The notes below the pieces were generated by a model, which was given only the letters and a program-made list of their open reading frames with translations, was not told the DNA's origin and searched no databases. The translations under genes were made by a program, and so were the position numbers. From positions 88,544,001-88,608,000 of the forward strand of contig JAZBRS010000020.1 in assembly GCA_037176725.1 (NCBI GenBank): 64,000 nt of DNA, read 5' to 3'. This DNA is from Posidonia oceanica (lineage: Eukaryota > Streptophyta > Magnoliopsida > Alismatales > Posidoniaceae). This document shows positions 1 through 11,445 of the stretch, piece after piece; the first letter of the stretch is position 1; the number at the start of each line of letters is the position of its first letter.

Positions 1-846
1 GTGTATCCGAGGAGAATTCGACTCGATAAAGAGAATAAAAACACCAATAATTGACAAAATCAGCGAATAAGATAAACAACAAAAAGGGGGGAGTCGCCAC
101 CTAGTCTAATTGAGAAAAACGAGAAGACAAGGAAAACTGGATGTAAACTAATAACACGAAAGAAAACCAAAGTGGATCCATGCAAAATGGATGCGACACA
201 AGGTCATTGCGGTCCAGAGATGGGTAAGGACTCCTGTTACGTGCAGGGAAGGTGTTAGGCACCCCCGACATGCCTGAGGAGCAGCCTTTTCTAGCGTCAT
301 TCCGCTCATAGTGTGGCCCAATGTAGGCCGAAGGCCAATTAATATATGCTCTAGAAAAAGGAAACATGCAGTGATAATGCAAGAAGGCGAAAGGAAAAGC
401 CTCAAATAAACATGCATAAAGGTTAAAAGAAACCAAGGAACGTAGCTACATAAAGCTAGGAGGTACACATACATAAGAGAAACAAGTGCAAGAGGATAGG
501 ATCCAGATAAACACTCATACATGCTAAAAGAGACCAGGTAAATGACAATAAAATGCTGGAAAGTAACATGCATAATAGAAGGCAAATGTAAGGCATATAA
601 GACTTAAATAAATATTGCTTAACATTAAAAGGAAACAGAGAAGTAACTAAAGGATACTTGAATGTAAACATGCAAGAGGGATAGCTAAAACAAGAGTACA
701 TGGCTCTATCCACATCTGTAGAGGCTACTATTAAATACACGAGAGGCTCACACAGGACCTCCACGTGGGAACAGTCCGCTTGTCTAGTGGAAAGTCATGG
801 CCAAATGGGAGGCTCTCCTCAATTCAATTCGGTATAGGACCGGTTG

Positions 847-1265
847 AATGATGAGGAGGGGGTGTCCCGGAACAATAATATGCAGTAACATAGAAGAAAC
901 AGGCATAACAAAGGTCGGAAAGGGGCTAGGAAATCTACCCGATATCACAGTCAAACACGCGAGAGGTCCACGCGGGACCTCTACGTGGGATCGGTCAGTT
1001 CGGACAGAGAACCTTCATCGCCGGATTCTGGGCCCAACAGTTAATAGAATGTAAAGAAATTAGATGGATGATGAAGAGGGGATGCCCGACAACAATAATA
1101 TGCTAAACTATAAAAGGAACATATACAAATAAGGGTCGGAAAGGGGCTGGGAACTCGGCCTGATGTCACGGTCAAACACGCGGGAGGTCCACGCGGGACC
1201 TCGGTGCGGAACCGGCCAGTCAGACAAAGGACCTTCATCACCAGATTTCGGGCCCGATGCTTAAT
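847..1265. repeat. Tandem duplication of about 218 bp in LTR C
   Basis: Two copies in tandem (about 847-1,063 and 1,066-1,265), each running from a GATGATGARGAGGGG start through ACAATAATATGC to a GGGCCC block, with a partial third copy before 847. Each copy carries the GCGGGACCTC motif. The same duplication is present in the other LTR at about 48,287-48,690, so it predates the insertion of C. Confidence 0.8.
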
Positions 1266-2212
1266 GAATTGCGATGAAACCAGTTGGGGAAGCAAGGTGG
1301 TGTACCAGGCTACCCAACCGAAGTGCAGATGCAGAGCGGCACCGCCCAGGTCATCCCGTCCACCTCGACAGTATCGCGCCGGCGGTCACACGTCTCCGTC
1401 GACCATAGAGGCGGCTTAGAGGGTGCGGTCGGCTATGGACGCACTGAGGAGAGTCGGGGGACGATGCTGGAGCCTCTAGGCGAAAGGTCGGAGTGGCTAT
1501 GTGCACAACGGCGTGAGGCCGCACGCGAGTCGACGACCCATCGTTGGAGACGACGAAAAAACACTGAAATTAGGCGAACGACTATGCTAGAAGGGGAAAT
1601 AAACACTTAGGAAGTAAACATGCAATGCGGGGAAGGAATGTAGGCTAAAGGAGCTGGAGAGATTACCTACGAACGGCGCCGCGGGCTTGTCTTCTCTAGC
1701 AGCGGCGTCACTCCCAGCGTGCGAGGCCAGCAGTCACAGGCGAGGGCTGTGGCGGTCCGGGATGCAAAGAGGAAGCTCACACTCTCTCTCACAGGCTCTG
1801 GGGAAGGCTCTGGAGGTGGTGGAACTCAAGTGGTTGCCTCGACAGCGAAGTGGTTCACCGGAGATGGGTTCTCAATCCAAGGGCTCTGGAATTGAGAAGG
1901 CTCGGGGATCTGGAAGCTCAAGGAACTCAAGTGGTTGCTCAAGATTCCAAGAGGATGCCAAGGGAAGCTAGAGGAGCGGCTCGACCAACCGGGAGGAGTG
2001 TTTTATAAGCGGAGGAAAACGATGTAAACCGTTGGTGTGGATTTGGATTCAAATCAGGTGGATGTGGTGCTGGTTGAAGATCGACGGGTGGAAACGGTTG
2101 GGATGGAGGGCTAGATGACCCAGGTGTCCGGAGGCATAGATCCAGATCGGCAGAAGCCAATGGCGAGCGAGGAAAAGGTGGGCCAAGGTGATTGGTACGC
2201 CTGATTTTTGCT

Positions 2213-2387
2213 ACTAACACAGGACAAAACACGGGAGCTCCACGCGAGAGCTCGGTGCGAGTGTCAGTCTGTCAGTTTTTGCCACTGACACAGGACAAAA
2301 CGCGGGAGCTCCACGGGGGAGCTCGACGTGAGTGTTAGATTGTCGGTTTTTGCCACTGACACAGGACAAAATGCGGGAGCTCCATGC
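2213..2387. repeat. 71-bp tandem repeats with GAGCTC dyads (LTR C)
   Basis: Units begin with ACACAGGACAAAA at about 2,217, 2,288 and 2,359, a period of 71. Each holds a dyad of the form GGGAGCTCC-ACGC-GGGAGCTCG. The third unit is cut by insertion of element A. The intact counterpart is 49,640-49,850. Confidence 0.85.
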
Positions 2388-2744
2388 TGTAGATATCCTA
2401 TTTTCGCTTTTCTGAGAGTTCTTTTGAGGGTAGAAACCTTGAGACGCCCCAAATCAAATGCCTAAGTTTGATAGCACATCTTCCATATACTCCTTGACTT
2501 CTTTAAAGCATCACTAGACCCTACCTCGACTCAGGTTGTTGGCTGTGGCAGAGCTAACTCGCTTGGACTCGTAACAAGTCCAAGTACCCTGGGTATCCTT
2601 CACTTCAACTCAGATTTAAAATTAGATTTGAGTTAACAGAGATGCTTCCTTGATTTCATAGACTATCTGTAATTTCCCAGCCTCCCATCTTGTTTCCTTT
2701 GGCAAAAACCCAGGAAAAGAGCTAAAAATGACCTAGGCAAGTTA

Positions 2745-3210
2745 GTAGCCACCTGGGGAGGCAACTCACATAGTAGCCACCTAAGGTGGTGACTACAACT
2801 GTCGCCCACTTCCATGCCGACTACTCTAGCAGCCATCTGAGGAGGCGGCTCAGTCAGAAGCCATCTCAGGAGGCGACCCATGTGGACGTCAACTGGAAAG
2901 GCAATTGGACGATCGTGGGCAGTGGTTGCTCCCCACTATCCCCTCAACTCTCAGGTGCCAGCTCATCAGGCGACTGAACGGTTGTGGAATCGCCTCGATC
3001 TTCCCACGATCTTTGACCATCAGGTGTCATTCAATGCGGCGACTAGCGATCGTGTCTCCTTTCGAACCACTTTTCCACAGTTATTTCCCACTCCCCCCTC
3101 GACCGTTAGGCACCATCTCATGCGGCGACTAACAGTTGTGGCCTCGTTCTCGAGTCGTCCCACACTTTGACCAAGCGATTGCTAGGTTTAGGTGCCACTC
3201 CAACCGGCGA
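2745..3210. promoter_or_regulatory. Dyad-symmetric GCCACC / GGCGACT array in U3 of LTR A
   Basis: About ten imperfect repeats alternate GCCACC- or GCCATC-type half-sites with GGCGACT-type half-sites. One example is the near-palindrome at 2,773-2,796 (GTAGCCACC...GGTGGTGACTAC). The array lies immediately upstream of the TATA box and recurs in the 3' LTR from 23,373. Similar half-sites lie upstream of the two antisense genes of this element (20,260-20,430 and 22,126-22,174). Confidence 0.7.
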
Positions 3211-3274
3211 CTCAAACTAACTACCATTTTTCTAGAATTTTCTGAACTCCAACCGTCCCTACACCCCTAGAGTC

Positions 3275-3282
3275 TATAAATA
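3275..3282 (+). promoter_or_regulatory. TATA box of LTR A
   Basis: CTATAAATAG context; the same box is at 23,903-23,910 in the 3' LTR. Position within the LTR fits the U3/R boundary. Confidence 0.7.
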
Positions 3283-3939
3283 GATCCCCTAGGCTGGTGG
3301 TTTGAGGGTCAGAATTTTTGAGAGAGAAATCCCCCCAGTGAGGAATTTCCAAGAGAGACAGAGCCCTGTCAGTTGTGAGCCACCTTCAGAGAGCTAGTTT
3401 TCCAATCTAGAAACACTATCTCCTATCCCCAATAGGCTATCAACCTGAGCTTCTACCTCCGAGCTCAGAAATCCTCAGCTATGCTGGAGCTCCGACCGTG
3501 CTTCCTTCCAACCTCATTGCACACAGCATAAGGGTGAAAGGGAGTATCATCTTCCAATCTAGTTTCTTGCTACATCTCTTTATATTCCTTAGTATAGGAT
3601 CATATTATATGCACATGAGGAACAACCCCCGGTCGGTATTTATTTTCTTTTAGCCATGTCATTTCATTCACCTCTATTACCAACTACTACACCGAAGCTA
3701 ATCTTTGTTGTTTTGTTTTGAAGGAAAGGAAGGAATTCACGCAACACGAGGAAGCCGCTAGACGACATCCTGCCGTCGATCTAGTGGTCCGAGGACCCGC
3801 ATCATCATAATCTCCCCCAGGTGTCTTGTCTATCCAGAGAAGAGTGGCGATCACAACAAAGGTTGTCGATGTCGTGGAAGTGCTGATATCTCCTTAAACA
3901 CCCCCTGCCCCCCCCCCAAATTCCACATCTACAATAAAG

Positions 3940-3959
3940 TGGCGATCACAGTGGAACTC
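3940..3959 (+). other. Primer binding site of element A
   Basis: TGGCGATCACAGTGG lies six bases (ATAAAG) after the LTR end. It resembles the TGGCGACTC primer site type of Ogre/Tat elements, which is known to pair with a tRNA-Arg 3' end. Element C has the same spacing with GTAAAG. Confidence 0.7.
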
Positions 3960-5328
3960 GGCTTTAGCCAACCCCCGTGCTACGTGAGTCAGTTCCTCCC
4001 TTTCTTTCCATTATTCTCATAGATTTTGGAGTAGTTTTTTAGGTTCGGGTAATTGTGTGCTTAGGTTTTCACGATACCCCGAACCTTTTCCATTTTTTCT
4101 CTCCTTTTGTTTCTGACGTCAGTAAAATCCGAAGCTCCAACAGCTGGGGTTATTTTACTGAGGTTAGGAGACTGTACTGCGAACCGCCATTCCTAGCAGC
4201 GTCTGTTTGAGCCGTTCTTCCAGAGGGCAACTAAAAGAGACGCCATTTAAGCAGGTGCCTCGCTCAGTCTGGTTTTTTTTACTGCAGACCATTTGGTTTT
4301 TTCCCTGTATTTTGTGTTGTGTTTTTAGATCTGCAGTAGCACTAAAAATTAAAAACAACTTTCCATGTCCACTGTATTCTAGTTTTTTAACGGTTTTTAG
4401 CTTTGCTTGTGTCCACCCTTAAGGTGGAAACTAATTGTTTAGTATTAAAGTGGAAGTCCCTTGAGGAAGTATTCCTCTAGCTAGAACAGTTAACCTGAGC
4501 GAACCCGGGCCAGTGCAAGTTGCTCTCCCATACTCAGTGTTAGCTGCAATAGTTAGATCAAGATCTCAAGGTGTCCCAAGTACTGTTATTGGCTTCTCTC
4601 TCTCCCTGAGCCAATAGTGAAACTTGGTAGATACTTTACACCTTAATACTTTGTGTTTGTTTATTGCTTTATGGTTTGTTAAGTGCCGAGCCTAAGGACA
4701 GAATCCTAGGTGGAGGGTCCCTCTTTAGAGAGACAAGCCCCCCATCTAGGCCCCTCTTGGTGGACCCTAGCGAAGGTCAAGGAGGAGTACCTTAAAGCCA
4801 ACCAATCCCAGCTACTTGTGACCCACGCAGGTTTGATTAATCAATCCATTAATTAAACACTTAAACAAGTAAAAGCAACGCATTGTTTGAAACTTGCTCT
4901 CTTTTTTTCTTGATTGTTACGTGGTCTGTCCAAGACAGACTCGGTTTGCTGACTGAACCAGGGGCACAACCGCCAGTTCAGGCAGCGCCTCGTCGAGCCA
5001 TCGGTGAAATCGGCAACTTGTCAGGCCGCCAGTAAAACAGGCGACTAATAAGGACTTACGATTCAGTGCATTGTTTGCAGGGATTAGGCATACTACTAAT
5101 CACAGGGCTATAAGCACAGACTGTTTCAATTTCTGTTATTTTTTTTCAAATTCCATTGAGTTTGTATTAATTAGTGTTCCTTGAGTCTATAATTTCTTTT
5201 TTTATCTCCTGTAATAGTCTAGAAAGGCAAAAGCAAAAAAAAAGAAGCAAAAAAAAAGAGGGAAAAGACAAAACAAAAAAAACAAAAAGAAAAAAAGGGG
5301 AAAAAGAAAGTACAAAGAGAGAAGAACA
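3960..5328 (+). other. Leader of element A, noncoding
   Basis: No supported open frame. It contains further GCC/GGCGACT half-sites at about 4,975-5,047 and an A-rich tract (5,220-5,310) just before the gag start. Confidence 0.6.
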
Positions 5329-7222
5329 ATGGAGCACATGAGCACTGCCTCTACCTCCATGGCACAACAAGGCCAAGGCCCGGATGGGTCTTTCTTCAGA
5401 GGCTCAACCTCACAAATGGAAGGGCCAGGAACCCCCGGCTTCTCATAAGCCGCCGGCCGGCGAAAATTCCCACACGCCTCCATCTCCTTCGATTACCACA
5501 CTGATACAAATGAAGAAGGAGGGGAGGTGGATCAGTCTCGAACAATAGACATCCCGCTCGAGTTCACACGTCCTGAGGCAACTTCTAGCATTGTGCCTCC
5601 CATTGTGACTACTTCCTACCCAATTGAGGAGGAGACCTACGAGGTCCGGCAATCCCTGGCTCAACAACAACACTTCACGCACACAAGCCCACAAACCTCC
5701 ACCCTCCAAGAACACCACAACCACCAATTCCATACGCCCGTCTACACACACGCCACACCTAACCCTACCTTTCCTAACCAAGGCCCCTATCCACCATACT
5801 ACACGACGCCCACCTACCCTTATATCCACCCAACTCCACCATACGCAACCCCATACCTGCCACAACCTCCCGCTAACATGCCATACTACCCCACTCCACC
5901 TCCACAATCATTCTTCCATCCACAACAACCTCCCATTAACACACCTTACTACCATACATGACCCCAATCATCATTCTTCCATCCACAACATAACCCATCA
6001 CTACCACCATTCCCACCAACACACCAGCACCTGAGCCAGTGGCATTATGCCGCACCAGGGACTAATCTTAAGAGGATGATTGCCGAAGCATTGACGGAGG
6101 CCGGGGTCACTTCCAAGACGCCCATCGGCTACGACATCTCTAAGTTCCCTCACTTTGCCCTTCCCCCAGGGTTTAAAATGCCAAAAATGAGGAGATACAA
6201 CGGTACAGAGGATCCCAGGAACCACATAGCTACCTTCACTATGGATACTCTGCCATACCGTTATGATGCTGGGCTCACTGCATACCTCTTCTTCAAGACG
6301 CTTGAGGGAGAAGCCTTAAAGTGGTTCGACACCCTGGCTTCCTATGATCTCCAAGATTTTAGGATAATTGAGGAGAAATTTCTAAATCAATACAGTCACC
6401 GGGTGTCACACAAACCCACTACAGGCGACCTCACAGCTGAGAGGATGAGGTCGAATGAGGACTTCATCACCTTCGCTAGCCGGTGGAAGGACATGGCCGC
6501 TAGATCAGAGTGCTACATACCTGAAGGCCAAGCCATGGAAATAATCACAAGAAACACCATGGGAGCACTCAGAGCTGGACTGTTGGTAGGTGACTTCCAC
6601 ACCTATCCAGTTATATGAGCGGGCTGCCAAGGTGATGCGGAACAAAGAAGAGCTACCATTCCTGGAGCTCGAAGCAAAAAGCCAGAAGAAGACTGCAGGA
6701 CATACCATAGAAGGTGTCACTGGCAACATGGCACAACTAACCACGCAGCATCAGAGGGGATGGAAAGGGCAGCCCCTCTAGTAGCCTCAATATCATGTGG
6801 AACCATAGAGGCAGCCATTCCAACAGTTCCAACCCCAGCACCCTAATGCCCCAGTAAATGCTCAACAGGGGTAGAACAGCGGTCAATACAAAGCACCACC
6901 GCAAGGGCAGAGGGACTACCACAATGTTCCTCCTACACAGGCACCTAGAGGACCAAGGATACAAAGCTACCCACCACTTCCAGAGACGATCCTAGACATC
7001 TTCAGGATGCTGATCGAAAGTGGGGACTTACAACTCCCAGTGCCAAAACCGAATGCTCCCAACGCAAACATGACCAAGTACTGTGCCTACCACCAGAAAA
7101 ATGGGCACACACTCGAAGAATGTTATGTGTTAAAAGATCGAATATATGATCTAAATGATAAGGGAGAAATAATGTGGTTAGCCCTCAAGGACAGATTGAA
7201 AGAGGCCAGGACGGGACAGTAG
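5329..7222 (+). pseudogene. gag: Element A gag (capsid/nucleocapsid), degenerate
   Basis: Gag forms the virus-like particle and packages the element RNA. I choose the ATG at 5,329 because it is the first in the reading frame that continues into the conserved region. The N-terminal third is rich in Pro, Tyr, His and Gln. The retrotransposon gag core spans about 6,070-6,610 and includes LEGEALKWF. A zinc knuckle of the Tat type (C-x2-H-x4-H-x4-C, YCAYHQKNGHTLEEC) is at about 7,077-7,121. In-frame stops occur at 5,446 and 5,959. The frame changes at about 6,590-6,616, and two further stops follow at about 6,781 and 6,871. It continues directly into the first protease domain. Confidence 0.85.
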
Positions 7223-8290
7223 AAGTTGTAGATATACCAGAACCCTCTACCTAATCACCCGGTGACGCACCTAGAGACAAAAGACAACCCACCTGAGGCC
7301 AAGACTGTCACCATGTGCCTAATTGAATCAGAACCAGAGCCGGCTTCCTCCATTGCGGAAAGTAATGACGTCGAGGTGTGCTTTGAACAGGGATCCATAG
7401 AATGGGAATTCCCAATAGAAGCAACACAAGATGAAGAAGGCAAGGAGGATGACCTCGAGCTCCTCAGGTGCTTCAATTTCCTCCCAGGAGAAGGCCAATC
7501 CCAAGAACAAAATGGCAAGACAGATCCCTTTGAGGTAGCCCGGAAAATCATCAAGGAATATGAGTGGAGAAATATAGTCTTCAAGGACTTAGAACTACCC
7601 ACTCTGGAGAAATGGCTCTGGCCTTTGGTGATCACTATAGAGGTCAACGGCTACCTCCTCCCTGGCATACTTGTGGACACAGGGGCTAGTTGCAGTGCGT
7701 GCTCTCTGAACACACTCGACTACCTGGATGTCGAAGAAGAGGATATCACTAGGGAGAGGATCTTTTGCAAGGGCTTTAATAATATCCAGACAGAGGTGAT
7801 AGGGACAGTTCAGCTGGCAATTACCATCGGCCCCCTCACCAGCATTACCAAGGTAATGGTGGTAGAATGCAAACTAGCAGAACCATTGATCCTGGGGAGA
7901 ACTTGGTTGGCAGAAATATGTGCAGTTGCGTCCCCAACGCACCAGTTGTTAAAGTTCAAGTTCCAAGGCAAATTGATCACCATCCAGGCAGAGCATGAAG
8001 CAACCCTGGAAATGATCTGGGGACCTTATCTGGCAGGATTCCACGTGGGAGACCCAGCCCCAAATGGCACAGGCGGCTGGATTGATGATGGGGACGAAGA
8101 AGTCCCAAGTATCCAAGGATTCCAGCAGCTCACCGATAATCAAGCAGCCCAAGGGTATACCCAGATCCAGAGGCCCACATTGTTGAACTCATCTCAGCTG
8201 CCCATAAACCAGGGGCAGTCTCTTCTCAGGAAACCTCTGTCTCTACTCAAGTCCGGCCACGCCAAGGGGGAACACAACCAGGCTCAGTAG
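7223..8290 (+). pseudogene. Element A first aspartic protease domain (extra retropepsin)
   Basis: Retropepsin-like protein that would process the polyprotein. It stays in the frame of the end of gag, separated by stops at 7,220 and 7,229. The catalytic motif LVDTGAS lies at about 7,669-7,689 and the flap/C-terminal signature LILGRTWL at about 7,890-7,910. An acidic N-terminal segment precedes it and a Gln-rich tail follows. A second complete protease domain follows after a single TAG (8,288-8,290). Elements C and D have only one protease, equivalent to the second one here, so this first one is an addition in the A family. Both motifs look intact. Confidence 0.8.
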
Positions 8291-9229
8291 GCCCCCATCA
8301 CAAGAACTGGGCAGATCTCCAACCAAGTCGCATTGCCTCCGCCTAATGCAGAACCAGCCACTTCCCCGCCTCAACCGGAGTTCCACATACCCCGGAGGGT
8401 AGAAGGCACCTTCGATGTTCTGGAGCAGCTCAGAAAGACACAAGCAAAGATCTCCATCTACGAGCTGATCAGAGCCTCGGAAAAGCACCGGGATATCCTG
8501 ATGGAAGTATTGAAGAAAGCCCAAGTACCGGAGGACATGCCTGTTGAAGCTCTGGCCACCATCATCGCTGCTGTGTTCATGGAGCCCACAGTTATCTTCA
8601 CCGACTCCGAATTAGCTCCTCCTGAGAGGTGGACTTTACCTTTAAGTGTTACTATTGTAATAAACAGCTACAAACTTCTTGGTGTGCTTGTCGATACTGG
8701 GGCAACTTTAAACGTATGCTCCCTGGAAACCCTGCAGTTAGTTAGGCTAACCAAATCTCAATTATGCTTAGCAACCTTAACTGTATCAAGGTACGACAAC
8801 AACAAAAAAGCAGCCTTGGGAAAGATCACTGTCCAAGTTACCATTGGCCCTCTCCAAATGGAAACAGAACTCATAGTAGTCGATGCCCCAATCTCGTATC
8901 GGCTCATCTTAGGGCGCCAATGGATCGAGGAGATCAAGGCAGTCACCTCCCCATGCCACCAATGCATGAAGTTCCCTTACCAAGGGAAAATCATCAAAAT
9001 ACGGGGAGATAAGCCAGTGGAAGCTGAAGCCCACCTGGTAACAATCCTGACTACCACACCAGTGCCATTGATTAGGGACTCAACTGCCAAGGCCATAAAC
9101 AATGTCAAAAAAGTCTTCGCTCCCAAGTGTATTGACATAAATCAATACGATTACCCCGACCACATGAAAAGGCCTTGGGAGGTCCTCCTCAAGATAGGAT
9201 ACACCCTAGGGAAAGGACTTGGCCACTAG
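8291..9229 (+). pseudogene. Element A second aspartic protease plus G-patch-like motif
   Basis: A helical segment (ISIYELIRASEKHRDIL) precedes the domain; the equivalent ISIWDLIHSS segment is found in elements C and D. The catalytic LVDTGAT is at about 8,688-8,706 and LILGRQWI at about 8,906-8,928. The C-terminal PWEVLLKIGYTLGKGLG (about 9,172-9,225) resembles the G-patch motif that follows protease in many Tat/Ogre elements. It ends at TAG 9,227-9,229, beyond which the same frame continues for a further 120 codons with a few stops. Confidence 0.8.
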
Positions 9230-10080
9230 GAACAAGGAATGCGGGACGCACTTGAAATGCCAGAGGAGCGTAGTCGTACCAGGCTAGGGTACCTTGGGCA
9301 ACCAGACCCAAGCAAACCTCTAGCATGGTCACTTGCCAACCACTTCATGTGAGTCGGGCTACAAGTGCACGACAAGCAAGTGTCAGACACAGTTCCCGAC
9401 CTCCCAGCAACAACAACAGCCGCAAAGGCCCCTAAGCCCGTCATCCTCAGTGCTTTTATAGACCCCGAGACGGCACTAACTCCTTCTCCCTGCCTAGAAG
9501 AAGTTCTAGCCATCCTCAACGCTTCGACGAAGTCCGAGGAAGAAGCATCAACCTCCTGCACAGAAGAGGTCCCTACTGCTCTCCCTGCATAGCCAGAAGC
9601 TCCTTTACCTCCGGACATCCAAGCAAGCGATTCCTCCAAAACCTCCACTGAAGGCGCTGAAGCAGAGGACTCTGACCCTATCTGCGAGCTCGCCTACCTT
9701 TTCAACAATCTACGACCTTGTCCCTCAAAGCAAGAAGGGAACAAGGCCACAGGTTAACTCCTTTACCTTCGGACATCCAAGCAAGCGATTCCTCCGGAAC
9801 CTCCATTGAAGGTGCTGAAGTAGAGGACTCCGACCCTGTCTGCGAGCTCACCTACCTTTTCAACAATCTATGACCTTGTCCCCCAAAGCAAGAAGGGACC
9901 AAGGCCATAGGTTAACTCTTCAACCTCTGGACATCCAAGCAAGCGACTCCTCCAGAACCTCTACCGAAGACACCAAAGCAGAGGACTCCAACCCCATCTG
10001 CAAGCTCACCCGTTTCTTCAACAACCTACGGCCTTGCCCCTCTAAGCAAGAAGGGGCTGCGGCCACAGACTGAACGCCCA
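9230..10080 (+). repeat. Protease-RT linker with a 160-bp tandem triplication
   Basis: Three copies of about 160 bp (about 9,598-9,757, 9,758-9,917 and 9,918-10,076) each hold GACATCCAAGCAAGCGA and later CCTTGTCC.CAAAGCAAGAAGG. 160 is not divisible by three, so copies read in different frames; only the first and third keep the peptide DIQASDSS...NLRPCPSKQEG. The triplication probably helps disrupt the polyprotein. Confidence 0.75.
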
Positions 10081-11445
10081 ATGGCGAACCGCCTCCACCA
10101 CAGAGGCAAATCTAGGGGCAAACCCCCTACCCTTGTAGATAATTTCTTTCCCGCATTTAATTCCTGCATTTTGTTTTCGCATGATTTACTTTCCAGCAAT
10201 TTACTTCCTAGTTTAGTTAGTAGTGGGGAAGGTAAACGAGGGCAAGACAGGGACGGCCTAACCGCCATCGTGTCCTCGCAAAAAGTATCTAATCACTCTG
10301 CTAAGTGTGTAGGTCGGAACAGGAAGGAGCCGATCACCCAAACTGTAAAAGTATGTCACTATACCACAGCATTGCCACAGGAGCTAGCCACGTCCCATGC
10401 CATCTTCCTGGTCAAAGAAGTGTCAAATATCACTGGCAAAAACACTGGAAACTATGAAGTCTTCGAGCTGGTGGATATAGAAGAGGACCAAGATGAAGAA
10501 TCGATAGACCCTGCCATCTTTGAAGAAATGATGAAGAAATACGATGAGCAGACCAAGGCTGCCGCTGAAGAAACAGAGGAAGTCAATCTGGGCACTGAAG
10601 ATGATCCAAGACCAGTCCGGATAAGCTCTGCCCTCAACTCAGACGAACGGACCAGAATGGAAAGACTACTCAAAAAGTATATGAAGGTACTAGCCTTCTC
10701 CTATGGAGAAATGCTTGGGCTTGATTCACTACTGGTGGAGCACAGGTTCCCTCTCAAGCCAGGCGCTAAGACAGCGAAGCAAAAGCTCCAGCGTCTACGT
10801 CCAGACCTCGCTCTAAAAGTCAAAGAGGAGATAGACAAGCTACACAAGGCGAAGCTCATCAGAGTTGTGGTGTATCCAGAATGGATTGCCAACATAGTTC
10901 CAATGATGAAGAAAGATGGCAAAGTGCGCGTGTGCATTGACTACAGAAATCTCAATGAAGCATGCCCAAAAGACGATTTCCCTCTTCCGCACATAGACAT
11001 CCTTATAGACAACACTGCAGGCCATGAGATGCTTTCATTCATGGACGGTTTCTCCGGTTACAACCAGATTAAACTTGCAGAAGAAGACCAGGAGAAAACC
11101 GCATTTACTACTCCATGGGGTACTTACTGCTACGTAGTCATGCCGTTCGGATTAAAGAACACCAGAGCCACCTATTAGAGGGCTATGATGGCAATCTTTC
11201 ACGACATGATACATGATTGCATGGAGTGCTATGTGGATGACCTGTTAGTAAAGTCAAAAACAAGAGAGGGACACTTTGAAGCACTAGAAAGAGTACTCCG
11301 GAGAGTAGACTAGTACAATCTCAGAATGAACCCCAAGAAGTGTGTCTTAGAGGTCACTGCCGGAAAGCTGCTCAACTTCATAGTGAGCAAAAGGGGCATA
11401 GAAGTGGATCCCACCAAAGCCAAAGCTATAACAGCCATGCCACCA
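10081..11445 (+). pseudogene. pol: Element A reverse transcriptase
   Basis: RNA-dependent DNA polymerase. An acidic N-terminal part (about 10,440-10,620) precedes the RT core. The conserved blocks are VRVCIDYRNLNEACPKDDFP (about 10,925-10,985), FMDGFSGYNQI (about 11,038-11,070), a PFGLKN block and the catalytic YVDD (about 11,230-11,241). Stops are at 11,176 and 11,311. The frame changes at about 11,445, just after a TAMPP segment, into the RNase H region. The catalytic aspartates are present, but the interruptions make this copy inactive as sequenced. Confidence 0.9.

Larger units (their letters stand above)
1..2387 (-). mobile_element. Element C 3' LTR, distal part (interrupted by A)
   Basis: Positions 1-2,387 align closely with 47,441 to about 49,825 in the 5' LTR of C. 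The window starts inside the LTR; by comparison roughly 290 bases of its terminal part are missing. It contains a short block (about 228-268) that on the minus strand reads GGTGTTAGGCACC-type sequence also found in solo LTR B. A TATA-like box CTTATAAAAC on the minus strand is at about 2,001-2,010. No coding sequence is supported here; the open frames are short and occur on both strands. Confidence 0.85.
2388..3933 (+). mobile_element. Element A 5' LTR
   Basis: It starts TGTAGATATCC and ends ACATCTACA and matches 23,016-24,554 nearly throughout. Many differences between the two copies are C/T or G/A changes at CpG sites, as expected for methylated DNA. The U3 part carries a GGCGACT dyad array, followed by a TATA box at 3,275-3,282. 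Near its 3' end it contains AGTGGCGATCACAA, an imperfect copy of the primer site just outside the LTR. Confidence 0.92.

Noticed and set aside
5202..5907. Minus-strand frames of 93-154 aa opposite gag
   Set aside because: Shadows of the A-rich leader and the Pro/Tyr/Gln-rich gag N-terminus.
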